Positions 44,585 to 56,068 of a stretch of DNA of 64,000 nucleotides are shown here, piece after piece. Origin of the DNA: Sphingomonas sp. 32-66-10 (GTDB lineage: Bacteria; Pseudomonadota; Alphaproteobacteria; Sphingomonadales; Sphingomonadaceae); contig NCEF01000003.1 of NCBI GenBank assembly GCA_002280565.1, positions 48,581-112,580 of the forward strand, written 5' to 3'. How positions within the stretch are numbered: the stretch's first letter is position 1; the number at the start of each line of letters is the position of its first letter. The notes beneath the pieces were generated by a model. That model ran no database searches and had not been told where the DNA came from. It saw nothing but the letters and a program-made list of their open reading frames with translations. Position numbers and translations under genes: made by a program.

Positions 44585-46255
44585 TCAGTCAGGCGCCCCG
44601 CCAAGGTCCCAAGCCGCACGCACCTGCCCGATGAAGATCGGGCGGTAGGCGCGCAGTTCCTCCTGCGCGGCAGCGTCGAACCCGGCAAATCCGCCGATCC
44701 GCTCCTGCGCCCCGCGCGCGGCGGCCCCATAGAGCGCACGCACCTCCGGTGTTCCTGCGCCCTGCCGCTGCAAATGCGTTGCCAGCGCCCAATAGCCGCC
44801 GATCCGGTCGGGATGCGACCGCACATAGCCCGACCGGATCGCCAGCGCGCGCCGGTACAGCGCCTCGGCATCTGCCCCGTGCCCCTGTGCCGCCAGATTC
44901 GCGGCCAGGTTGTTGTAGCTTGTCGCAATCCTCGGGTGCGCCGCGGGGAGCGTCCGCTCGTTCAGCGCAACTGCCTTGCGATACAGCGGCTCGGCCTCAA
45001 CCAGCTTGCCCTGAACGCTCAGATTATAGGCCAGGTTGTTATACCCCGCTGCGATCTCCGGGTGTCCAGGCGGTAGCACCGCCTCGCGCATCGCCAGCGC
45101 CTTGCGCAAGAACGGCTCGGCCTCGCTATATTTGCCCTGCATGCTCATATTGTAGGCGACATTGGCATAGCTGGCGGCGATTTCGGGATGGCCCGCTGGC
45201 AGCGCCGCCTCGCGGATGGCCAGCGCACGGCGATAGAGCGGCTCGGCCTCAGCCGGACGGTTCTGATCGTCCAGATTGGACGCAAGGTTATTATAGGCCT
45301 GACCGACCGCCGGATGCCCGGTGGGCAACGCCGCCTCAAGCGTCGCCAGCGCCCTGCGGAACCAGGTTTCCGCCTCGCGATACCGCGCCTGTCCGTTCAG
45401 GTTAAAGGCGAGATTGGTGTACGAATCAGCCAGACGCGGGTGCCCGGCGGACAGGCCCCGCTCGACCATCGCCATCGCGCGGCGGTGAATTGGCTCGCCG
45501 TCGGCAAACCGACCCTGATTGTCGAGCGCCGCGGCAAGGTTGCTCAAATTGGTGGCAATCGCCGCATGGCCCGCCGGCAGCACCTGCTCATGGATCGCGA
45601 GCGCCTTGCGGTACAGCTGCTCCGCTTCGGCATAGCGCCCCTGATTATTCAGGTTGAACGCGATATTGTTGTAGCTGGCGGCGATGTCCGCATGCGCGGC
45701 AGGCAATGCCTGCGCGCGTATCGCCAAGGCCTTGCGGTACAGCGGCTCAGCCTCGGTGTAGCACCCCTGCCGGTCCAGATTTCCGGCCAGATTGTTCAGG
45801 CTCGTCGCAATGTCGAGATGCCCGGCCGGCAACGCCCGTTCGCGCATCGCCAGCGCCTTGCGATAGATCGGCTCGGCCTCCGGCGAGCGACCCAGCGCGT
45901 CCAGATTACTGGCCAGATTGTTGAGGCTTGCGGCGATTCCGGGATGCCCGGCTGGCAGCGTCTTCTCCGCCAGCGCCAGTGCGCGCCGGGCATAGGGCTC
46001 CCCCTCGGCCGCTACGCCTGCCTGAACCGCGATATTGGTCAGGGCGAGCAGCAGGTCGAGACACTGGTCCGCATCGGGGCGGCTCGCCTCGCACTTGGCG
46101 AATTCGGCTTTCAACGCGGTAAGCGCCCCCGCAACGTCCCCGCGTCCGAACGCCGACGTCGCGGCATCGCCATAGGGCCATCGCTGCGCAGCCTCGGCGG
46201 GAAGCGCACCAGCGCATAACGCCAGTGCGACGAGAAGCGGGAGATTTGCCTTCAT
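44585..46255 (-). CDS. Exported tetratricopeptide-repeat protein, paralogue of the 21-kb gene
   Basis: 556 residues from the ATG at 46255, with a signal peptide (about 1-23, PAEAA). Nine nearly regular 42-residue TPR units run from residue 88 to 465 with the pattern LPAGHPxIAxSxNNLAxNL. The C-terminal 75 residues share SHPDRIGGYWAL, VRALYGAAARG and YRPIFIGQVRAAWDL with the other protein. A GTG at 46279 would lengthen the leader by 8 residues. Probably periplasmic; no catalytic motif. It is convergent with the SLC13 gene. Confidence 0.8.
   Translation of the reverse strand: MKANLPLLVALALCAGALPAEAAQRWPYGDAATSAFGRGDVAGALTALKAEFAKCEASRPDADQCLDLLLALTNIAVQAGVAAEGEPYARRALALAEKTLPAGHPGIAASLNNLASNLDALGRSPEAEPIYRKALAMRERALPAGHLDIATSLNNLAGNLDRQGCYTEAEPLYRKALAIRAQALPAAHADIAASYNNIAFNLNNQGRYAEAEQLYRKALAIHEQVLPAGHAAIATNLSNLAAALDNQGRFADGEPIHRRAMAMVERGLSAGHPRLADSYTNLAFNLNGQARYREAETWFRRALATLEAALPTGHPAVGQAYNNLASNLDDQNRPAEAEPLYRRALAIREAALPAGHPEIAASYANVAYNMSMQGKYSEAEPFLRKALAMREAVLPPGHPEIAAGYNNLAYNLSVQGKLVEAEPLYRKAVALNERTLPAAHPRIATSYNNLAANLAAQGHGADAEALYRRALAIRSGYVRSHPDRIGGYWALATHLQRQGAGTPEVRALYGAAARGAQERIGGFAGFDAAAQEELRAYRPIFIGQVRAAWDLGGAPD
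44861..45994 (-). repeat. Nine tandem 126-bp coding repeats
   Basis: Each unit encodes one 42-residue TPR. Units share most codons for LPAGHPxIA and NNLAxNL, so they are recognisable as imperfect direct repeats at the DNA level. Such arrays can expand or contract by recombination. Confidence 0.75.
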
Positions 46256-46311
46256 CCCCGACAGTCTAGCCAAAATCACCCGTGAATAAACTGACGTTTA
46301 GCGTCGGTTCC

Positions 46312-48918
<2,607 letters not shown>

Positions 48919-48934
48919 TGGTTCTTCTTCTTCC

Positions 48935-49034
48935 CCCCTCCCGCTTGCGGGAGGGGTCGGGGGAGGGCGTGTCAGTCTCGGGCGGTGCAGAGGAGGACAG
49001 CCCCTCCCCTAGCCCCTCCCGCAAGCGGGAGGGG
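48935..49034. repeat. Inverted repeat element, family A copy 2
   Basis: The arms match copy 1 at 24484-24587, including the internal CCCTCCCGC-TT-GCGGGAGGG hairpin. Here the element fills the whole gap between the two methionine synthase genes, ending 2 bp from the upstream stop and 16 bp from the downstream start. It may act as an mRNA stability or processing element within the operon. Confidence 0.85.
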
Positions 49035-49036
49035 AA

Positions 49037-50083
49037 CTAAGCCGCCATCACAAATGGCTCCAGCCCCGCAAGCTGCGTCCGCACCGGCGGCGTCGGGATC
49101 GCGCGCGGCGGCAAGTCCTTCACCGCATCGGCAATCGCCTTGATATGCGCCGGGGTCGATCCGCAGCAGCCGCCCAGGATGTTGACCTGGGCCTGATCGG
49201 CCCATTCCTTGACCAGCCCTGCGGTCGTGTGCGGTGCCTCATCATAGGCGCCCAGCTCGTTGGGCAGGCCGGCATTGGGATAGACCATGATCAGCGTGTC
49301 GCAGAGCTTGGAGAGCGTCGCGACATGCGGGCGCAGCTGCTCCGCGCCGAACGAGCAGTTCAGCCCGATCGTCACCGGCTTGGCGTGGCGGATCGCCGCC
49401 CAGAACGCCTCGACCGTATGGCCCGACAGGTTGCGACCCGACAGGTCGGTCAACGTCATCGACATCATGATCGGCAGGTCGCGGCCCAGCGCCTCACCCG
49501 CCTCGATCGCCGCCATCACGCCGGCCTTGGCATTCAGCGTATCGAACACCGTTTCAATCAGGATGAAGTCCACCCCGCCCTCGACCAGCGCGTCGATCTG
49601 TTCGCGATAGACATCCTTCAACGTGTCGAAATCGATCTCGCGATAGCCCGGATCGTTGACGTCGGGCGACAGCGACAGCGTCTTGTTGGTCGGGCCGAGC
49701 GCCCCCGCGACAAAGCGCGGACGCCCGTCCTTCGCCTCGAACTCGTCCGCGATCGAGCGCGCGAGCTTGGCGCTCTCGACATTGATTTCGCGCACCAGAT
49801 GCTCGGCACCATAATCGGCCTGGCTGATCCGGTTGGCGGAGAAGGTGTTGGTCTCGGCAATATCCGCCCCTGCCTCGAAATAGGCACGGTGGATACTCGC
49901 CGGCACATCCGGACGGGTCAGCGCGAGGATGTCGTTATTGCCCTTCTGGTCGTGCCCCAGATTGAGGTCGCCGGCATAATCCGCCTCGGACAGCTTCCAG
50001 TTCTGAATCTCCGTCCCGAACGCCCCGTCGGTGATCAGGATGCGCTTGGCGGCCTCGGCCAGCAGTTTTTCGCGTGGTGTCAT
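49037..50083 (-). CDS. metH: Methionine synthase, homocysteine-binding part
   Basis: 348-residue homocysteine S-methyltransferase barrel, corresponding to the N-terminal module of single-chain MetH. The zinc ligands are Cys243 in GLNCSFG and Cys306-Cys307 in GGCCGST. It must act with the separate folate/B12 polypeptide encoded just downstream. It lies between metF (upstream) and the rest of metH, each gap being filled by an inverted repeat of a different family. Confidence 0.93.
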   Translation of the reverse strand: MTPREKLLAEAAKRILITDGAFGTEIQNWKLSEADYAGDLNLGHDQKGNNDILALTRPDVPASIHRAYFEAGADIAETNTFSANRISQADYGAEHLVREINVESAKLARSIADEFEAKDGRPRFVAGALGPTNKTLSLSPDVNDPGYREIDFDTLKDVYREQIDALVEGGVDFILIETVFDTLNAKAGVMAAIEAGEALGRDLPIMMSMTLTDLSGRNLSGHTVEAFWAAIRHAKPVTIGLNCSFGAEQLRPHVATLSKLCDTLIMVYPNAGLPNELGAYDEAPHTTAGLVKEWADQAQVNILGGCCGSTPAHIKAIADAVKDLPPRAIPTPPVRTQLAGLEPFVMAA

Positions 50084-50096
50084 ATTCTTCTTCCTT

Positions 50097-50207
50097 AGCC
50101 CCCCCCTTCAGGGGAGGGGTTGGGGTGGGGCCTATCCATCAGGCACGTCGGTCTCGGTGAGACTGAGAAGCCCCACCCCCAACCCCTCCCCTGAAGGGGA
50201 GGGGCTT
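50097..50207. repeat. Inverted repeat element, family B copy 2
   Basis: Arms AGCCCCCCCCTTCAGGGGAG (50097-) and their complement ending at 50207, with an inner GTCTCGGTGAGAC palindrome, match the element at 35631-35742. It occupies nearly the full 130-bp gap between metF and the first metH gene. Confidence 0.85.
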
Positions 50208-50213
50208 GATTGG

Positions 50214-51134
50214 TTAAGCCGCCGCGCTCGCCGCCGCTCCACGCGGGCGCACGCCCAGCAGGTGGCAGATCGCATAGCTCAGTTCCGCCCGGTTGAGCGT
50301 GTAGAAGTGGAACTGCCGCACGCCGCCGGCATAGAGGTTGCGGCACAGTTCCGCCGCCAGCGTCGCGGCGACCAGCTGGCGCGCGGCGGGGTGGTCGTCC
50401 AGCCCTTCGAACAGCCGCGCCATCCATGCCGGCACATCGGTGCCGCACATCGCCGACATCTTCTGGACCGCGGCAAAGCTCATCACCGGCATGATTCCCG
50501 GCACGATCTCCGCATCGATCCCCGCCGCCGCCGCCGCGTCGCGGAAGCGCAGGAAGGTATCGGCCTCGAAGAAGAACTGCGTGATCGCGCGGTTCGCACC
50601 CGCATCGATCTTGCGCTTGAGGTTGTCCAGGTCATGCGCCGCATCGGGCGAATCCGGGTGGCATTCGGGATAGGCAGCGACCGAAATCTCGAACGGGTGC
50701 AACTTGCGCAAGCCAGCGACCAGATCGGCGGCATTCTCATAGCCACCGGGATGCGTCGCATATTTCTCGCCCGCACGCGGCGGATCACCGCGCAGCGCGA
50801 CGATGTGGCGCACGCCCGCCGCCCAATATTCCTCGGCCACCGCGTCGATCTCGGCCTTGGTCGCATCGACGCAGGTGAGGTGCGCGGCGACCGCGATCGG
50901 CGTCTCGCGCGCGATCCGGGCGACGGTGTTGTGCGTCCGCTCGCGCGTCGTCCCGCCCGCGCCATAGGTCACCGACACGAAACGCGGGTCGAACGGGCTC
51001 AGCGTCTCGACCGACTCCCACAGCGTCTTTTCCATCGCCTCGGTCTTGGGCGGAAAGAATTCGAAGCTGACGTCAATGTCGCCTGCAACGTCCGCGAACA
51101 GCGGCGGAGAGGACGGGTCGCGATCGATACTCAT
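50214..51134 (-). CDS. metF: 5,10-methylenetetrahydrofolate reductase
   Basis: 306-residue FAD enzyme making 5-methyl-THF, the methyl donor for the adjacent methionine synthase. SFEFFPPKTEAMEKTLW (near 24-40) carries the catalytic Glu, VTYGAGGTTRERT is the flavin loop, and ALRGDPPRAG and QFFFE are conserved. The ATG overlaps the regulator stop by 4 bp, so it is the second gene of the methionine operon. Confidence 0.95.
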   Translation of the reverse strand: MSIDRDPSSPPLFADVAGDIDVSFEFFPPKTEAMEKTLWESVETLSPFDPRFVSVTYGAGGTTRERTHNTVARIARETPIAVAAHLTCVDATKAEIDAVAEEYWAAGVRHIVALRGDPPRAGEKYATHPGGYENAADLVAGLRKLHPFEISVAAYPECHPDSPDAAHDLDNLKRKIDAGANRAITQFFFEADTFLRFRDAAAAAGIDAEIVPGIMPVMSFAAVQKMSAMCGTDVPAWMARLFEGLDDHPAARQLVAATLAAELCRNLYAGGVRQFHFYTLNRAELSYAICHLLGVRPRGAAASAAA

Positions 51135-52105
51135 GCTGCCTTCACCTCATTCACTGGCAGTTGTTCACCCGGCTGTCCCGCCTTGCGGCCCAGCCATAAT
51201 TTCACGGTCAGCGCGCCGCCCTCGAGCGTCTGGGTCTGGACCGGCGCCAGCCCCGCCTTGGCGAACCAGCCGAGCATCTGCTCGTCCGAAAAGCCCAGGC
51301 GCACATGGCCTTCGCGCGTCCGCAATTCCTCGCGGTCGTGCGGCGCGAAATCGACGATCAGCAGTCGCCCGCCACCGTTCAGCACGCGCGCCGCCTCGCC
51401 GATTGCGGCCCCCGGCTGCTGCGCGAAGTGCAGTACGTGATGCAGGATTGCGGCATCGGCCTCGCCATCGCTCATCGGCAGCGCGTACAGGTCCGCCTGG
51501 CGCAGCTCGGCATTGGCGACACCCTGTTCCGACAGCTTCGCCCGCGCCAGCCGCAGCATTTCTGACGAGCGGTCGATCCCCAGCGCGCTATCGGCATACG
51601 GCGCGAACAGCTCGAGCATCCGCCCGGTGCCAGTGCCGATATCGATCAGCCGCGCGATCCGCGCCTCGCCCAACGCGGCAACCATCGCCGCCTCGACCTG
51701 CTCCTCCGCCACATGCAGCGAGCGGATCGCGTCCCACTCGCCGGCATGCGCCTCGAACCACTCCGCCGCCGCGGCCGCACGATCAGCGCGCACCGCCGCC
51801 AGCCGCGCGCTGTCCGCGACTGCCCAATGATCCTCGACCTCGCTGCGCCACGCATCAATCGCGGCGAAAATCGGCCCGGTGCGCTTGACCTCGCCCAGCG
51901 CGACGAACACCCAGCTGCCTTCCTTGCGCCGTTCGGCAAGGCCCGCATCGCACAGGATTTTCACATGGCGACTCACGCGCGGCTGGCTCTGCCCCAGCAC
52001 CTGCGCCAGTTCGCCCACCGACAGCTCCATCAGCCGCAGCAGCGCAAGGATGCGCAACCGCGTCTGGTCCGCGAGCGCGCGGAAGGATTCGAGTGCCGTG
52101 TTCAT
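51131..52105 (-). CDS. ArsR-family regulator fused to a SAM-dependent methyltransferase domain
   Basis: 324 residues. The ArsR winged helix (about 1-75; LGQSQPRVSRHVKIL is the recognition helix) is joined to a class I methyltransferase-like domain (about 140-300) with motif I DIGTGTG at 155-161. It heads an operon with metF and split metH. Methionine-cycle regulators of the ArsR family (SahR type) sense S-adenosylhomocysteine in Proteobacteria; a fused SAM/SAH-binding fold would suit such sensing. The perfect palindrome 10 nt upstream is its likely operator. Confidence 0.85.
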   Translation of the reverse strand: MNTALESFRALADQTRLRILALLRLMELSVGELAQVLGQSQPRVSRHVKILCDAGLAERRKEGSWVFVALGEVKRTGPIFAAIDAWRSEVEDHWAVADSARLAAVRADRAAAAAEWFEAHAGEWDAIRSLHVAEEQVEAAMVAALGEARIARLIDIGTGTGRMLELFAPYADSALGIDRSSEMLRLARAKLSEQGVANAELRQADLYALPMSDGEADAAILHHVLHFAQQPGAAIGEAARVLNGGGRLLIVDFAPHDREELRTREGHVRLGFSDEQMLGWFAKAGLAPVQTQTLEGGALTVKLWLGRKAGQPGEQLPVNEVKAA

Positions 52106-52114
52106 AGGTATAGA

Positions 52115-52143
52115 GATATAAAGATATCTTTATATCAGGTCAA
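52115..52143 (-). promoter_or_regulatory. Promoter with a perfect 22-bp palindrome ahead of the methionine operon
   Basis: Positions 52115-52136 read the same on both strands (half GATATAAAGAT). On the minus strand TTGACC (52138-52143) and TATATC (52115-52120) are 17 nt apart, so the palindrome covers the spacer and the -10. Transcription would start near 52108, giving a leader of about three nucleotides. Binding of the first gene product here would block transcription. Confidence 0.7.
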
Positions 52144-52169
52144 TGCGGGATGGGGGCGGGGAGCGCCCT

Positions 52170-52306
52170 TATCCTCCCCCGCCAGGGGGAGGTGGCGTCG
52201 CGAAGCGATGACGGAGGGGGAGAAAGCGATGCGCAAGAGGCTCAGGGACACAGCCGCCCTCCGCCTCCGTCGCCTATGGCGACACCTCCCCCTTGCGGGG
52301 GAGGAT
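52170..52306. repeat. Inverted repeat element, family C
   Basis: The outer arm ATCCTCCCCCGCCAGGGGGA (52170-) pairs with the complement ending at 52306. Inside, GGTGGCGTCGC pairs with GCGACACC and GACGGAGG with CCTCCGTC, so nested arms extend about 50 nt each side. It sits between the methionine-operon promoter and the glycosyltransferase stop. Confidence 0.75.
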
Positions 52307-52312
52307 CAGTCG

Positions 52313-53335
52313 CTATGCTGCCCGCGCTTCCTCGATAATCGGCACCAAAGCCGCCAGAAATTGCGCCGCGCTCGCTTCCCAGGTGAAGCTGCGGCCATAG
52401 GCCGCACACGCCGCGCGGTCGCGGGTCAGCGCGTCGGCAATCGCCGCGTCCAGATCCTCGGCCATCGCCCCGGTTTCCGGCGTCAGAATGTCGACCGGCC
52501 CCGTCACCGGATAGGCCGCGACCGGGGTCCCGCACGCCAGTGCCTCGATCATCACTAGTCCGAACGTGTCGGTCTTGCTCGGGAACACAAACACATCCGC
52601 CGCGCGATAGGCCTGAGCGAGCTCCGCGCCGAACATCGACCCCATGAACTTCGCGTCGGGATATTTGGCCTCCAGCGCCACGCGCGCCGGGCCGTCGCCG
52701 ACCACGACCTTGGTCCCGGGATGCGACGACGCGAGGAAGGCTTCCAGGTTCTTCTCGATCGCCACGCGCCCGACATAGAGCTGCACCGGCCCCGGCAGCT
52801 CCGCCATCGCCGGATGTGGCGTCACGCCGGGATGGAAATTGGCCAGGTCTACGCCTCGCCCCCAATGCTGCACCTGGGTCAGCCCATGATCGACCAGCGC
52901 CTGCCGAATCGATGCGGTGGAGGCAAGGATCGACTGGGCCGGCGCATGGAACCAGCGAATATAGCGCCACACCCACTCCGCCGGCACACCCGACCGCGCC
53001 TCGACATAATCCGGGAATTGCGTGTGATAGGCGGTGGTGAACGGGAAATCATGCCGCAGGCACCAGCGCCGCGCCGCGACGCAGACCGGCCCCTCGGTCG
53101 CCAGATGCACCGCATGCGGCGAAAATTCGTCGAGCAGATCGCCGATCGTCCGGCTGCGCACCATCGCGAGGCGAATCTCGGGATAGGTCGGGCACGGCAC
53201 CGAATAGAACAGGTCGGGGGAGATCACCTTGACCTTATGCCCCTGCCCCTCCAGCACGCGCCGCACCGACTGGAGCGTACGCACGACACCGTTCACCTGA
53301 GGCTCCCAGGCGTCGGTTACGATTGCGATCCGCAT
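52313..53335 (-). CDS. GT4-family glycosyltransferase (mannosyltransferase-like)
   Basis: 340 residues with GT-B fold. MRIAIVTDAWEPQVNGVVRT opens the N-terminal Rossmann domain as in GDP-mannose-dependent transferases, and KTDTFGLVMIEALACGTPV is the donor-binding E-x7-E region. I chose the ATG at 53335; an in-frame TTG at 53350 would overlap the upstream stop. It follows an LpxH-like phosphatase, a pairing I associate with glycolipid synthesis in alphaproteobacteria. The acceptor is unknown. Confidence 0.85.
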   Translation of the reverse strand: MRIAIVTDAWEPQVNGVVRTLQSVRRVLEGQGHKVKVISPDLFYSVPCPTYPEIRLAMVRSRTIGDLLDEFSPHAVHLATEGPVCVAARRWCLRHDFPFTTAYHTQFPDYVEARSGVPAEWVWRYIRWFHAPAQSILASTASIRQALVDHGLTQVQHWGRGVDLANFHPGVTPHPAMAELPGPVQLYVGRVAIEKNLEAFLASSHPGTKVVVGDGPARVALEAKYPDAKFMGSMFGAELAQAYRAADVFVFPSKTDTFGLVMIEALACGTPVAAYPVTGPVDILTPETGAMAEDLDAAIADALTRDRAACAAYGRSFTWEASAAQFLAALVPIIEEARAA

Positions 53336-53346
53336 CTCCGTTTCGC

Positions 53347-54231
53347 TCAAGCCGCTACGCGCTCCTCGACCCGCTCCGGGTCGAGGTTACGCTTAGCGAT
53401 CTCATCGGCCCAATGGAGGATTTCCATCGTGCCATCGTAATGTTCGACCAGAGCGGTGCAACCCTCCACCCAGTCGCCGTCATTATAATATTCGATGCCG
53501 TCGATCGTGCGCATCTCGGCGGTGTGAATATGCCCCGCGATCACCCCGTCAACACCGCGCGCGCCCGCCTCTTTCGCGACGATTTCCTCAAAGCCGCAGA
53601 TGAATTCGACCGCGTTCTTGACCTTCTGCTTGGCGTGCTTGGACAGCGACCAATAGGGCAGGCCGCGCCAGCTGCGATACTTGTTGCACCAGCGGTTGAG
53701 CGCCATCACCGCGGTATAGGCCGCGTCGCCGACATGGGCGAGCCAGCGGTGCGACAGCGTGATCGCGTCGAACTCGTCGCCATGCAGCACCAGCAGACGA
53801 CGGCCGTCGGCGGTCTGGTGGATCGCCTGCCGCTTGATCTCGACCCCACCAAAGCTGAGGCCCGTGAACTGACGGAAAATCTCGTCATGATTGCCGGGGA
53901 TATAGATGACCCGCGCGCCGCGCTTGGCGCGCTTCAGAAGGCGCCACACGATGTCGTTATGCGCCGCCGGCCAGTAGAATTTCTTCTTGAGCTGCCACCC
54001 GTCGATAATGTCGCCGACCAGGTAAATGGTGTCGCTGTCGACATGATCCAGGAAATCGATCAGCATTTCGGCGTTGCAGCCGCGCGTTCCCAAATGGATA
54101 TCGCTGATCCAGATCGTCCGATATTGCCGCCGACCGCCGATCGTCTTTTCCGGAATCGCGGGTTCGGCAGTCGTAAAGTCGGCGAAGTCCGCAACATTCG
54201 TGTCGAACGGAAGTCGAGTGATCGTGGCCAT
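53347..54231 (-). CDS. LpxH-like metallophosphoesterase (UDP-2,3-diacylglucosamine diphosphatase family)
   Basis: 294-residue calcineurin-like phosphoesterase. All metal motifs are visible: SDIHLG (43-48), GDIIDGW (73-79), GNHDE, HGDEFD and GHIHT. In the lipid A pathway LpxH removes UMP from UDP-diacylglucosamine; this longer variant has an N-terminal extension of about 35 residues, so a related pyrophosphatase role is possible. It is directly upstream of the glycosyltransferase and probably in one operon with it. Confidence 0.85.
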   Translation of the reverse strand: MATITRLPFDTNVADFADFTTAEPAIPEKTIGGRRQYRTIWISDIHLGTRGCNAEMLIDFLDHVDSDTIYLVGDIIDGWQLKKKFYWPAAHNDIVWRLLKRAKRGARVIYIPGNHDEIFRQFTGLSFGGVEIKRQAIHQTADGRRLLVLHGDEFDAITLSHRWLAHVGDAAYTAVMALNRWCNKYRSWRGLPYWSLSKHAKQKVKNAVEFICGFEEIVAKEAGARGVDGVIAGHIHTAEMRTIDGIEYYNDGDWVEGCTALVEHYDGTMEILHWADEIAKRNLDPERVEERVAA

Positions 54232-54316
54232 ACTAGCGCCCCGTGCAATGCCCTTGCCCGGGTCGCCTATGGCGATGGAATGTTACAGCTCGAATCGCGC
54301 CCGCGTCACCGAAGTG

Positions 54317-54934
54317 TCACGCAGTGATCGCGATATAGTCATCAAGACCCTCGACCCGCGCGATCCACGCACGCACCGCCGGATAGGGCGCGAGCGCAAA
54401 GCCGCCCTCTTCGGCGACATGGGTATAAGCGTAAAGGCAGAGGTCGGCGAGGCTCGGCGCATCGCCCACGAACCAGTCGCGCCCCGCCAGATGCTGGTCC
54501 ATCAGCTTGAGCGCCGCCTCCCCCGCCGCGCGCTTGCCTGGCAGCAGCGCGCGCTGCAGGTCATCGAGATTGTCCTCCCCCACCCAGCCCATCCAGAACC
54601 GCACCGTCGCGATGTTCGGTTCGTGATTATATTGCTCCCAGAACATCCAGCGCAGCATGTCCGCCCGGTCAAACGGGGCGTCCGGAATCAGCGCGCTGCC
54701 ATCGGCGAGGTAGAAGCACGCCGCATTGCTCTCGGGCAAAAACCGGTCGCCATGCTGCAACACCGGAATCCGCCCATTGGCGTCGACGCTGGCGAGGAAG
54801 TCCGCCGTCCGCGTCTCCCCTGCCAAGATGTCATAGCTGCGCCGTTCGATCGCCGTTCCGGTCAGCGCGGCGGTCAGGCGGATCTTGTAGCAGTTCCCGG
54901 ACGGGGCATATTCATGCAGGATCACGCCGGTCAC
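54317..54934 (-). CDS. Glutathione S-transferase family protein
   Basis: 205 residues with an N-terminal thioredoxin-like domain (about 1-80; SGNCYKIRL at 12-20 and ESNAACFYLA for glutathione binding) and a helical C-terminal domain. GRDWFVGDAPSLADLCLYAY is the conserved fold-stabilising motif. The start is a GTG overlapping the quinone-oxidoreductase stop by 4 bp (GTGA). It probably acts in detoxification together with that oxidoreductase. Confidence 0.87.
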   Translation of the reverse strand: MTGVILHEYAPSGNCYKIRLTAALTGTAIERRSYDILAGETRTADFLASVDANGRIPVLQHGDRFLPESNAACFYLADGSALIPDAPFDRADMLRWMFWEQYNHEPNIATVRFWMGWVGEDNLDDLQRALLPGKRAAGEAALKLMDQHLAGRDWFVGDAPSLADLCLYAYTHVAEEGGFALAPYPAVRAWIARVEGLDDYIAITA

Positions 54935-55935
54935 GCCGCCACCTCCAGCACGATCTTGCCCATATGCGCGCCGCTTTCCATCCGGCGATGCGCGTCGGCG
55001 GCTTCGGCGAGCGGATAGATGCGGTCGATCACCGGCTTCAACCGCCCCTCGGCCACGAACGGCCACACCGACCGCGACAGCTCATCCGCGACCAAAGTCT
55101 TGAACGCCGTGTCGCGCGCACGCAGTGTCGATCCGGTCAGCGTCAGGCGACGGCGCATGATCTCGAACACCGGCACCGTGGCCATCGCGCCGCCCTGCAC
55201 CGCGATCGACACGTGCCGCCCGTCATCGGCCATGCACTTCAGGTTGCGCGCGACATAGTCGCCGCCGACCATGTCGAGCACGACATTGGCCCCGCGCCCT
55301 TCGGTCAGGTCCTTGACCCGCGCCACGAAATCCTCGGTGCGATAATTGATCGCATGATCCGCGCCATGCGCCAGGCATGCCGCGACCTTCTCGTCGCTGC
55401 CCGCCGTCACGATCACCGTGACCCCGAACAGATTGCACAGGCTGATCGCCATCGTACCGATCCCGCTGGTCCCGCCATGCACCAGCGCGACATCGCCCTC
55501 GCTGGCATAGCCGCGCTCGAACAGGTTCGTCCACACGGTGAACAGCGTTTCGGGGATCGCCGCCGCCTGGACCATCGACAGTCCCTCGGGCACCGACAGG
55601 CATTGGCCAAGCGGCGCGACCGCATATTCGGCGTAACCGCCGCCGGCGATCAGCGCGCACATCGGCTGGCCGATCAGCTCGGGCGGCAGGTCCGCGCCGA
55701 CCGCGACCACCGTGCCCGCGACCTCCAGCCCGGGGATCGTCGTCACCCCGGGCGGTGGCGGATAGCCGCCCATGCGCTGCAGAACGTCGGGCCGGTTAAC
55801 CCCGGCGGCAGCAACGCGGATCAGCACCTCATCGGCGCGGGGCACCGGCACTGGCCGCTCGACCGGGACCAGCACCTCAGGGCCACCCGGCTGCGCAGGA
55901 TCGATGGCCGTCATCCGGTCGGGCAGGCTGGTCAT
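54931..55935 (-). CDS. NAD(P)H:quinone oxidoreductase, zinc-independent MDR family
   Basis: 334-residue medium-chain dehydrogenase/reductase of the quinone oxidoreductase type (PIG3-like). NRPDVLQRMGGYPPPPG (near 48-64) and VHGGTSGIGTMAI (the NADPH motif, about 152-164) are typical, while zinc-binding Cys and His are absent. It reduces quinones or enones one electron pair at a time. It is translationally coupled to the GST gene downstream and divergent from the DUF1192 gene. Confidence 0.88.
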   Translation of the reverse strand: MTSLPDRMTAIDPAQPGGPEVLVPVERPVPVPRADEVLIRVAAAGVNRPDVLQRMGGYPPPPGVTTIPGLEVAGTVVAVGADLPPELIGQPMCALIAGGGYAEYAVAPLGQCLSVPEGLSMVQAAAIPETLFTVWTNLFERGYASEGDVALVHGGTSGIGTMAISLCNLFGVTVIVTAGSDEKVAACLAHGADHAINYRTEDFVARVKDLTEGRGANVVLDMVGGDYVARNLKCMADDGRHVSIAVQGGAMATVPVFEIMRRRLTLTGSTLRARDTAFKTLVADELSRSVWPFVAEGRLKPVIDRIYPLAEAADAHRRMESGAHMGKIVLEVAA

Positions 55936-56068
55936 GCGGATCCCCCTAGAACCGCGCCTGAATCGGGGCCGCGCCGCGTGACGTCAAGGCCGCAGTTGCG
56001 CAATCCGGTGAGCATCGGCGCGTTTCCGACCGCTTGACAACCCCGCCGCCGCGTCCGACCTTCCAATC

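Noticed and set aside
44861-45994. Regular direct repeats that might suggest a CRISPR or satellite array
   Set aside because: The period is 126 bp in frame with a continuous TPR coding sequence; there are no short identical repeats with unique spacers.
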